Virus record (IMG/VR): IMGVR_UViG_3300046782_000609
Coordinates: 1-28,249 of that record
Source: a virus
DNA: 28,249 nt
Reading direction: 5' to 3' (one strand)
Shown: positions 6,220-12,666 of the stretch, piece by piece
How positions within the stretch are numbered: the first letter of the stretch is position 1
Layout: every line of letters begins with the position of its first letter
Notes under the pieces: model-generated
Database searches by the model: none
Told to the model about the DNA's origin: nothing
The model's input: the letters and a program-made list of their open reading frames with translations, nothing else
Made by a program: the position numbers and the translations under genes

Positions 6220-6755
6220 ATCCGCGCGAGGGGCAGGGCGGGGCCGCAATCGAGCACCCCGCGGAAGCCCGCCACCATTGACAGGTCGACGACCTCGACA
6301 AGTGTGGGTATCTGTACTCTGAGCTGCCGAATCAGGCGCTCCAGAGCGTACAGCTGCTCGTCTGGGTAGCGTTGCCAAAAGCCGATGGAACAGTTCGGCA
6401 ATCGGTGCTTCGCGGCTACGATGTCGCGTTCCGGCAGCCTTTCGCCGGTAGAGACAGCGGTACCATCAGCCATGACGGGGCCGACATTGACTAGGGCGAT
6501 GGCTACGGAGAAGGAGTTCACGCCGGTTCGTCCGCCGAACTCACTCCGGCCAGACGTCCATGCCACTTTCTCGGTCGGAAGAACTGTCAGGATCTGACCA
6601 TCGCGACCTACGAGGTAATGCACCGACTGGCTCGATTTGCGGTCGAGATACCAGGCCTTCGCGGTCGCAAATGACTGCGAGCGCGTGTTACATAAGACCA
6701 CGAGCGACGGTGCCACGAGGGCTCCGCCGCGATTCGGCGAATACGAATCTGACAT
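6159..6755 (-). CDS. amidase_2-fold protein, probably catalytically inactive
   Basis: The product is 198 aa from the ATG at 6755. The scaffold matches the AmpD/T7-lysozyme type N-acetylmuramoyl-L-alanine amidase (PF01510): SPNRGGALVAPSLVVL, then SVHYLVGRDGQILTVLP, KVAWTSGRSEFGGR, NSFSVAIALVNVG, WQRYPDEQLYALERLI and LDCGPALPLARI. The active-site positions are changed. The first zinc His is Cys22 (VLCNT for VLHYT). The catalytic Glu is Ala87 (VAIALVN for IGIELVN). The second zinc His is Phe164 (AGFRG for GHSD). About five residues are missing before the retained Asp169. Active members cut the MurNAc-L-Ala bond of peptidoglycan; this one probably only binds cell wall or a partner. It is the only minus-strand gene among the + strand early genes, and no ribosome binding site is visible. 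Confidence 0.75.
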   Translation of the reverse strand: MSDSYSPNRGGALVAPSLVVLCNTRSQSFATAKAWYLDRKSSQSVHYLVGRDGQILTVLPTEKVAWTSGRSEFGGRTGVNSFSVAIALVNVGPVMADGTAVSTGERLPERDIVAAKHRLPNCSIGFWQRYPDEQLYALERLIRQLRVQIPTLVEVVDLSMVAGFRGVLDCGPALPLARIQSALLQPMAADLSDSISPI

Positions 6756-6761
6756 CGGAGG

Positions 6762-6767
6762 ATTATA
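6762..6767 (-). promoter_or_regulatory. possible −10 element for the amidase-like gene
   Basis: On the minus strand a perfect TATAAT lies six bases upstream of the ATG at 6755, so a transcript from it would start at or next to the start codon (leaderless). No convincing −35 hexamer is seen at 16-18 bp; a TTGCTG lies too far, at 23 bp. The same bases also form the spacer between the GGAGG (6757-6761) and the ATG of the divergent + strand gene at 6772. The box could be chance. Confidence 0.25.
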
Positions 6768-6771
6768 CAAC

Positions 6772-7071
6772 ATGGCTAGTTCATCAGCAGCAGCAACTGT
6801 CATTCGGCGCCCCATGCCAATCATCGAGCGCATGCGCATCCCCGCCGCGGTCTCGAAGCGCGAGCGCTTCATGGCCACGCCAGTCGGCGACAAGGAGCTC
6901 GAGATGCTCTGCGAGCTGATCCGCTATGACGGGTTGCAAGACATAGCTAAAGCAATCGGCATCTCAGAGCTGACGCTCTTGCGCGTGTGCTCGGGGTTCA
7001 TCGACCGCTGCCGGCCCAAGTCGCAGCATGCCGTTCGGAAGTTCTTTGCGCTGAGCGCTAACGAAAAGTGA
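6772..7071 (+). CDS. helix-turn-helix DNA-binding protein
   Basis: The product is 99 aa from ATG 6772, which has a good ribosome binding site (GGAGG at 6757-6761). After a basic N-terminus (IRRPMPIIERMRIP, SKRERF) a helix-turn-helix is visible at about residues 45-75: ELIRYDGLQDIAKAIGISEL followed by TLLRVCSGFI. The last part, RPKSQHAVRKFFA, looks like a further basic helix. It probably binds DNA. Because it is the first gene after the minus-strand amidase-like gene and is coupled to another DNA-binding protein, a regulatory or packaging role is possible. The frame is open upstream to 6637, but that part is antisense to the amidase-like gene and has no ribosome binding site. Confidence 0.6.
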   Translation: MASSSAAATVIRRPMPIIERMRIPAAVSKRERFMATPVGDKELEMLCELIRYDGLQDIAKAIGISELTLLRVCSGFIDRCRPKSQHAVRKFFALSANEK

Positions 7072-7670
7072 ACCCAGAGGGAGCAAACCCGGTCGGCGTG
7101 TTCAAGTATTCGGAAGAAGTGCGCGCCAAGGCCGTCGAGATGTTTCAAGCCGGCAAGAAGCCGGACGAGATAGGCGTAGAGCTTGGTTGCAGCGGTGCTT
7201 CGGTCTATGTCTGGGCAACCGCAGCAGGTGTCCGCTCGCAGCGAACAGGCCCGAGCAAACCGGGGCCTAAGCCTGGCCAAAAGGTCAACCAGACTATGTC
7301 TGCGGAGGAGCGCGACACACTCATTCTAACGATGTTCAAGCAGGGCTTGGTCCCCGCCGTCATTCGCAAGCAGCTGGGGATCAAAGGCGCTGGGACGGTA
7401 GGAAACGTGATTAGGAAGCACGGCCTGAACCCCTACGAAAACACGCCGTCCAGACACATCCCATCAACTGGCGCAGACGCAATGAAGCCCGAACAAACGA
7501 ACCTTGCTCTGCCGTTGTCTCCCGCAGAACAGATGCTCGCAGTCCGGGCCGCAAGGGCTCAGCCAGCGCCGGCCAATGAAGACGTACATGCGTTGCGTCG
7601 CACTATCGCAGCGCTGCGAACCGAGCGCGATGCGTTGCGCGCAGCGCTCGACGCCATCATTGGTCAGTGA
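7068..7670 (+). CDS. double helix-turn-helix, coiled-coil DNA-binding protein (regulator or small-terminase candidate)
   Basis: The product is 200 aa from GTG 7068, coupled to the previous stop (GTGA). Two helix-turn-helix units are visible. Residues ~14-52 read YSEEVRAKAVEMFQAGK, then DEIGVELGCSGASVYVW. Residues ~78-118 read SAEERDTLILTMFKQGL, then VIRKQLGIKGAGTVGNVI. A Gly/Pro/Lys linker joins them (PSKPGPKPGQK). The C-terminus (~165-198) is a heptad-like coiled coil (LRRTIAALRTERDALRAAL). The first unit resembles transposase-type or resolvase-type HTH domains. DNA-binding HTH plus an oligomerising coiled coil is also the usual plan of small terminase subunits, and no other small terminase is recognisable here. 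It is the last gene of the + strand arm and is followed directly by a terminator. Confidence 0.6.
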   Translation: MNPEGANPVGVFKYSEEVRAKAVEMFQAGKKPDEIGVELGCSGASVYVWATAAGVRSQRTGPSKPGPKPGQKVNQTMSAEERDTLILTMFKQGLVPAVIRKQLGIKGAGTVGNVIRKHGLNPYENTPSRHIPSTGADAMKPEQTNLALPLSPAEQMLAVRAARAQPAPANEDVHALRRTIAALRTERDALRAALDAIIGQ

Positions 7671-7872
7671 GAGGAGCGGCGGCCTCAGCCTCGGCTAAGA
7701 CCGCCGCTCTTTTGAATTCGTAACTCGCCCGTGCGACGCCAAGTTTTACCGTCAGCATACGTCTGTACTTCATACGTATCTCGTCGCTGAGATCCTCGCG
7801 CGGCTGTGCGATGAGCCGCTCGAGATGCTCAGCGGTTGCTAGGTCGAAGCTGCCATCGTCGAGAAGGCTCAT
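7657..7872 (-). CDS. hypothetical small protein, last gene of the virion module
   Basis: The product is 71 aa from the ATG at 7872, which overlaps the stop of the upstream gene (ATGA). The sequence MSLLDDGSFDLATAEHLERL is followed by a charged helical stretch with an Ala-rich end (AAVLAEAEAAAP). I do not recognise a family. Its 3' end overlaps the final + strand gene by 14 nt tail to tail and contains the + strand terminator hairpin as coding sequence. The Ala/Glu-rich C-terminus may thus be shaped by the need to keep that hairpin. A longer frame up to 8010 exists but is a shadow of the neighbour. Confidence 0.55.
   Translation of the reverse strand: MSLLDDGSFDLATAEHLERLIAQPREDLSDEIRMKYRRMLTVKLGVARASYEFKRAAVLAEAEAAAPLTDQ
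7674..7713 (+). terminator. rho-independent terminator of the early (+) transcript
   Basis: A perfect 9-bp stem (GAGCGGCGG at 7674-7682 with CCGCCGCTC at 7701-7709) encloses an 18-nt loop that contains a smaller AGCC/GGCT stem. It is followed on the + strand by TTTT. It starts four bases after the stop of the last + strand gene. The minus-strand reading has no T-run on its other side, so it should act in one direction only. It lies within the 3' coding end of the minus-strand gene 7657-7872. Confidence 0.85.
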
Positions 7873-8495
7873 ACCGATAGGATCAGATTGGGCGCCACGG
7901 CAGTCGTCAGGGTGACTGATACCGAAGCTGGCGTCGGGATAACCTGCCCGAGCACGAGCGGCGTACCCACCGAGGCGAACGTAAACACCGAGAATTGCCC
8001 GATGTCGCATGCCAGGCCGTTAGCGATTCCAGGCTGGGTCGTCGCGGGCTGGAAGCGCGCAAACACCCAGATATGGCTACCCACCGGAGGCGTATGCGCG
8101 AGGTTGCCACCGTTCGAATAGCGACCCACGGAGCCCGTGTAGTCGGTCGCAGTCGTGTCGATGGCGCGGATGGTCAGCGGCTGAATCGTGCCGTCTGGAG
8201 CGTTCGGCGTGGTCGCAATGCCGAACTCCTGCGTGAGCGCACCAGCGCCCACAGCAGACGTTACGAAATAGACCTTGTTCAGCTTGATCGTGCGTGCGAC
8301 CTGGCCGATGTACAGAAAATAGGCCGTACCGGCAATGGTCGGAAACGATGTTGCGAGCTGAAGCATGCTCGAGCATCGCAGTTGGGTGTTCTCGCCAAGC
8401 GGCGTGATCGCCGACTGGTCATATGCACGCAGCGCTGCGCCGGAAGCTAACCCGCCGCGATGCGCTGCATATCTCTCGTCATTTGATAGGGACAT
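7869..8495 (-). CDS. putative virion surface or decoration protein
   Basis: The product is 208 aa. The ATG at 8495 has GAGGA six bases upstream, inside the end of the giant virion gene (17-nt overlap). The first ~45 residues are polar. The rest is Val/Thr/Gly/Ala-rich and looks all-beta (GTAYFLYIGQVARTIKLNKV; AGALTQEFGIATTP; SHIWVFARFQP). FLYIGQVARTIKLNKVYF resembles the short beta segments seen in head- or tail-fibre-like proteins. Position at the distal end of the structural operon fits a minor virion protein such as a fibre, decoration or receptor-contact protein, but this is inference. No specific family is recognised. Confidence 0.55.
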   Translation of the reverse strand: MSLSNDERYAAHRGGLASGAALRAYDQSAITPLGENTQLRCSSMLQLATSFPTIAGTAYFLYIGQVARTIKLNKVYFVTSAVGAGALTQEFGIATTPNAPDGTIQPLTIRAIDTTATDYTGSVGRYSNGGNLAHTPPVGSHIWVFARFQPATTQPGIANGLACDIGQFSVFTFASVGTPLVLGQVIPTPASVSVTLTTAVAPNLILSV

Positions 8496-11400
8496 TCAAT
8501 TCCTCGTCGATTTCTTTCTTTAGTTTCTCGTTGGCATCGCGGTAATCCGCGCTCTTATATCCTGACATACCGGCACTTAGACCTCGGCTCATATTAGGAC
8601 TCTTGATCACATCGCCGACCGACTGGGCAATGCTGCCGTAGGTATGCAGTGAGCGCTGTTCGCCGAGCAGCTTATGAATTAGGTCCTGCGAACCACTACC
8701 CTTTTGCTCTTGCGCGGCGCCCTGAGCGACCTTGTCTTCGACACCCTTGATGAGCTCATGCTTGGCATTTGCCTTATCCAGCTGTGTTAGTAGGCTAGGG
8801 CCACCGATCGAATCGGCAGGCAAGTTGCTCGGGAGTTGGCCCGCAGCTTCGGCCTCTTTGAGCTTCTTTTTCTTCGCTGCCTTGAGCCCGTAAGCAATCG
8901 GCCGCATGGCCTCATCTTCGCCGGGTCGCATCGGTTTGTTGTTCTGCCGCTCGTGCTTACGCAGCTCTGACATCAGGTCACGCTGCACGGCGTCGGCCTG
9001 ACGCAGCGTGAAGTGACTTGGCCCATAGTCTGGCGACATTGGCTCTGCCAGCTTGAGGCCTGGCGATGCACGCATCGGCTTGTTCTCGGGCAAGAGGTTC
9101 AATGGCTCGACGAGCTGGTTGCGCTTTGGCTGATACATCTGCGAAACGCCGCCATGCAGCCACTGCGATGCATCAGGAGGAGCCGGGCTTGTCGGCTGCG
9201 GGTTGAGCCCCGCTGGCGGCTGCGGGTGCAACGATGCACCGAGCGTGGGCTCCTCGAGCTGCGGAAAATGACCGAGGCTCGGCTGCGGGTGTGGGCCGGT
9301 GCCAGCGATAGGCACGTTCGGTCCACTCATAGCAGGGAAGGGGAACGGCTTCGGCTGGTAGCGCCCTGGCTCGTCAACGCGCTGCTCCGTGGGCAAGAGA
9401 TTGATCTTCGGCGCCGTGTTAGGCGGCCTGACATAAGAGCCTGGCGGCGGTCTATGCGGCGGCAGAATAGGGTCGGGCGCGCGGAGGCGACTAGACACCT
9501 GGAACGGCGTGCGTGTCGACTGCGGCTGCGGCTGAAGCAACGCTTGTGCATGCGTTGGCTGCGCGATGCCGGTCATCGGTCGCGGCCGAACGTTCACGCG
9601 GCTTGGATCAGCGCCCTGTTGCTCGGGCAACGCCAAGTTGATGCTCGGTGCGTGCGGTGCGCCGGCTTGAAACGAAGGCCCACCGAGGTCGAGTTGAGGT
9701 CGATGCAGCTGCATCTGATTGGGCTCGACTTGCTGAGGGAAAGGCGGCGGGTTCGCGGGACCTAGCAGCTTGGGCTGTTCGAGGTCGTAGTCGTTGTGCG
9801 GACGAGAAGGGAAAGCGCCCGCGGGTGTCGCAGGCAGACGGCCGAGGTTGAGGCGCGCAAGCGGACCTTCCTGCTCGAACTGCTTGAAATCAGGCTCGAG
9901 GTTCGGCGAGCCAAGACCCAGCGGCGCGCGGTGGAACGACTCACCCACGCGAGGTTGCATGAGGTTCAGGCGAGTCGGCGCCTCTGCTGGCTTCGGGCCA
10001 TTGACGACGACGGGCTTGGGCTTCTTGTTCTGTGTGCCATAGCTGCGCAGCGGATGCTTGGGCTGCTTGGGTTTGAACGCTTCGGGGATCTCGGGGCGAT
10101 GCGGCTTGGCAGCTGATGGCTGCGGCTCCATGCTCGGGCGCGGCTTCGCAAAGTTAGGCAGCGAGGCCTTAGCTGGCTGCGGATAGTAGCCAGCAGGCGT
10201 CTCTGGTCGCGCGCCAAGCTTCGGCGCCGGTTTGGGCTGCGCCTTGGCAGGAGTCGGCTGCGGGTAGTGTCCAGCGCTCGGAGCCGGCCCCATGGGCGCG
10301 TCTGGGCGTGCGCCGAGGTTGGCCGGTGGTTCTACCGGCGGGTTCGCTGGCCTCGCTCCTGAGGGCGCTGGTAGCCTCGCAGGCGGTCCATGCTGCGGTC
10401 GTACGGGCGGTCTAGCGGTCGGCCGCTCATGAGGCTCGAGTGGCGGCTCTTGCCCTTGAAACTTGCCGACACCCTTGAGCTCGGGCTGCGGGAAATGACC
10501 TGCAGTCGGCTGCGGATTGCGGCCAAGGTTTAGGCGGCCTAGAGCCTGCTCTTCGAGCCATCGGTCGGGTGAGTCACCCATCGAAAGATTCGGCACCTCG
10601 AGCGACGGTCTAAAGCCGTGCGGCTGGCTTGGTCGAAGCTTGATCGAATCGGGATGCGTGCCGAGGTTCAGGCGATAGGGCGGACGCGAAGGCAGCTCGG
10701 GCGGCGGAGACGGAAAAGCACCCGCGGGCGTTTGCGGGTGCGAGCCCAAGTGATGCTGCAAAAGGTTCTGTTCCTCGTCCCAGTCAGTCAGGTGGTCGGG
10801 CGCATGCGGCGACGGCTGCGGATAGTGCCCGAGGGGCGCTGCAGGCTGCGTGGCAGGAGGCCCGGGGTCTCTGGGTGCAGGGGGTAGGCTCGGCGTTGGC
10901 GCGGCTGTAGGGGGCGCTGGCTGCGGGTAATGACCCGCTGAAACAGGCTGCGGAAAGTAGCCGGCGGGCGGCACTTCGGGCGGCGTCTCATAGGGTGGCC
11001 GAGGTCTCGGCTGGACCGGGTTGCGCACTTGGGGTGCACCCACCGCGCCCGAGCTCGGGAGCGTGACGTTGAGCGTCGTCGGGTCTGCCGGTGGTACGAC
11101 CTTAGGCTCTGGAACGCTGCCGGAACGCTTCGCCTCAGCCCTCGGGTTTGATCGCGAGTCAGCATCGGTGAGCTTAGGGCCTTGTGGCAGCGGCGCGCGT
11201 TTGACGGGCGGCTCGGGCTCGTAAGGTTGCGGCTGGAGCTTGCTCAGATGCGACCGAACGACTTCTGCCTTTTCGGGCGCGTTCGCAAACTCGTGTGTCT
11301 TAGCCGCGGCCTCAAGGTCCGCGGCAATGTGTTCAGTCGGCACAGCGAGATCACCGACCGTTTCATTCACGACCGCGCCGTCTGGCAGCGTGCGTGTGCC

Positions 11401-12666
11401 GCCCGTGCTGGCGTTCATGACAGCATCGTGCGTGCGGCCAACTTCCTTGCCGGCAGCTGCCTTCCGGTCAGCGACGTTCGCAGCGAGACGGTCTAGTGAA
11501 ATATCTTTGAGTGGGTTGTCGCCGGCTACATTGCTCGTATCCGGCAGTCCCATCTCTCGAGCTAGCGCACCGTCACGTGCAAACGCTGCGTGGTTGCCGT
11601 GTTTCGTGTTCTTCAACGCGCGAGCAGGTGAGGCGACAGCGCGACCCAGCTTCTCATTCGCTTTGGTCTTCAAACGCTGACCCAAAGCACTGAGCTCGGA
11701 GCCTACAGCCTCGCCGCCGATCACGGGCGCTGCAGCGATGAGCGCCGTGCTCATCGGATGCTCTGCGAATTCATGTCCGATCTGCTCGACGCGGTTGTCT
11801 TTGATCTGAGCGCCACGTGCAGCTGCTGCCGCGCCGAGGCCCTGCGCGCCGCGACCTACAAGCTTCGCTGCATGCGTAGCGTTGGGCAAAGCCTCTTCAG
11901 CGTCGCGCCCAAAACGCGCGACGTCAGCGCCCACCTTCTTCGCGGCATTGACGACTGCGCCCCCCGCGCCACGCAGCCTCGCAGCATATGCACCAGCTCT
12001 AGGGACGGCCTTGATGTAGTCGCTCGCGAGGCCGGCAAGAGGCTTCACGATGCCGCGCACTACCGGCGCAGCCTCGGTCGCGATCTTGCCCACTGTCGCG
12101 AGGCCGCGCCCGGCACCCGCACCGAGAGCCATGAACGCTGCGCCTTCACCCTCAGCTGTGCCCTCTGGGTGTCGTTCACGGGCTTGTTCGACAGGCTTCT
12201 CACGTACTGTTTGCGAGGGAGTCGCGCCGGCATAGCGCGCAGGTTTGCCGTCGACCGTGTGATCAGCGCTCGGTGCTCCGATAGCTCGAGCGCCACGGTT
12301 GAGCTTGTCGACTGCGCTGTCAAAGAGCTTGTTGACATAGGTACCGCCTGTGAGCGAGTGGTATGCACCCTCGGCCCAGTCACGGTATGCCCCTTCGCTC
12401 GGCTTATCCGGGTCTGTGCCCGAGAATGCAATCGGCTTATCCTTCGCAGCGATGTGTAGGCTCGTATCCTCGGCGTCGGGAGTCGACAAAGGCTCGCGCT
12501 CAGGCTTGGTGCCAGCGTCGGCCGCATGCTTCTCATACTCGGCCATGCCCGCGTCGACTTCGTCGTCGGGCACGCCTGCATCGCGAAAATGCTTGGCGAC
12601 TGCCTCGGCGAAGGGATTATCGCTGGCCTGCGCTGCGGCTACTGGTGTTTTATTCTTGTCGCCCAT
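8479..12666 (-). CDS. giant proline-rich virion protein (putative internal/ejected protein)
   Basis: The product is 1395 aa, by far the largest here. Residues 1-150 are acidic and polar. Residues ~165-345 are Ala/Gly-rich and amphipathic (AAFMALGAGAGRGLATVGKI, KKVGADVARFG), a type seen in phage proteins that are ejected into the host envelope. Residues ~345-470 are helical. Residues ~475-1165 are a proline-rich region of degenerate repeats (separate entry). The C-terminal ~230 residues are charged and helical (LRQADAVQRDLMSELRKHER; AAKKKKLKEAEAAGQ). No lysozyme or transglycosylase motif is seen. The place after the nozzle-like gene and two other large proteins is that of the internal virion proteins of T7-like phages. 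The start ATG forms TAATG with the previous stop and has GAGG seven bases before it. Function is inferred from position and composition. Confidence 0.7.
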   Translation of the reverse strand: MGDKNKTPVAAAQASDNPFAEAVAKHFRDAGVPDDEVDAGMAEYEKHAADAGTKPEREPLSTPDAEDTSLHIAAKDKPIAFSGTDPDKPSEGAYRDWAEGAYHSLTGGTYVNKLFDSAVDKLNRGARAIGAPSADHTVDGKPARYAGATPSQTVREKPVEQARERHPEGTAEGEGAAFMALGAGAGRGLATVGKIATEAAPVVRGIVKPLAGLASDYIKAVPRAGAYAARLRGAGGAVVNAAKKVGADVARFGRDAEEALPNATHAAKLVGRGAQGLGAAAAARGAQIKDNRVEQIGHEFAEHPMSTALIAAAPVIGGEAVGSELSALGQRLKTKANEKLGRAVASPARALKNTKHGNHAAFARDGALAREMGLPDTSNVAGDNPLKDISLDRLAANVADRKAAAGKEVGRTHDAVMNASTGGTRTLPDGAVVNETVGDLAVPTEHIAADLEAAAKTHEFANAPEKAEVVRSHLSKLQPQPYEPEPPVKRAPLPQGPKLTDADSRSNPRAEAKRSGSVPEPKVVPPADPTTLNVTLPSSGAVGAPQVRNPVQPRPRPPYETPPEVPPAGYFPQPVSAGHYPQPAPPTAAPTPSLPPAPRDPGPPATQPAAPLGHYPQPSPHAPDHLTDWDEEQNLLQHHLGSHPQTPAGAFPSPPPELPSRPPYRLNLGTHPDSIKLRPSQPHGFRPSLEVPNLSMGDSPDRWLEEQALGRLNLGRNPQPTAGHFPQPELKGVGKFQGQEPPLEPHERPTARPPVRPQHGPPARLPAPSGARPANPPVEPPANLGARPDAPMGPAPSAGHYPQPTPAKAQPKPAPKLGARPETPAGYYPQPAKASLPNFAKPRPSMEPQPSAAKPHRPEIPEAFKPKQPKHPLRSYGTQNKKPKPVVVNGPKPAEAPTRLNLMQPRVGESFHRAPLGLGSPNLEPDFKQFEQEGPLARLNLGRLPATPAGAFPSRPHNDYDLEQPKLLGPANPPPFPQQVEPNQMQLHRPQLDLGGPSFQAGAPHAPSINLALPEQQGADPSRVNVRPRPMTGIAQPTHAQALLQPQPQSTRTPFQVSSRLRAPDPILPPHRPPPGSYVRPPNTAPKINLLPTEQRVDEPGRYQPKPFPFPAMSGPNVPIAGTGPHPQPSLGHFPQLEEPTLGASLHPQPPAGLNPQPTSPAPPDASQWLHGGVSQMYQPKRNQLVEPLNLLPENKPMRASPGLKLAEPMSPDYGPSHFTLRQADAVQRDLMSELRKHERQNNKPMRPGEDEAMRPIAYGLKAAKKKKLKEAEAAGQLPSNLPADSIGGPSLLTQLDKANAKHELIKGVEDKVAQGAAQEQKGSGSQDLIHKLLGEQRSLHTYGSIAQSVGDVIKSPNMSRGLSAGMSGYKSADYRDANEKLKKEIDEELNVPIK
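9170..11240 (-). repeat. proline-rich degenerate repeat region inside the giant virion gene
   Basis: Ten copies of a heptad-like core, (A/L)-G-x-(Y/F)-P-(Q/S)-P, can be read: AGYFPQP, AGHYPQP, LGHYPQP, AGAFPSP, AGHFPQP, AGHYPQP, AGYYPQP, AGAFPSR, LGHFPQL and AGLNPQP. Several are preceded by L-G-(R/S/A)-x-P, giving a composite unit of about 20 residues. Related (R)LNLG, INLLP and LNLLP elements lie between them. Spacing is irregular, so this is an old, drifted repeat rather than a recent expansion. Such a region is likely extended (polyproline-II-like). Confidence 0.75.

Noticed and set aside
6211-6225. GCGGA/TCCGC hairpin over the stop codon of the + strand gene ending at 6219
   Set aside because: Five base pairs and no following T-run on the + strand; it is inside the amidase-like gene and may be chance.
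6756-6893. Upstream extension of the amidase-like gene on the minus strand
   Set aside because: It would run antisense through the start of the + strand HTH gene, which has a strong ribosome binding site. The family match begins only at SPNRGG, just after the ATG at 6755.
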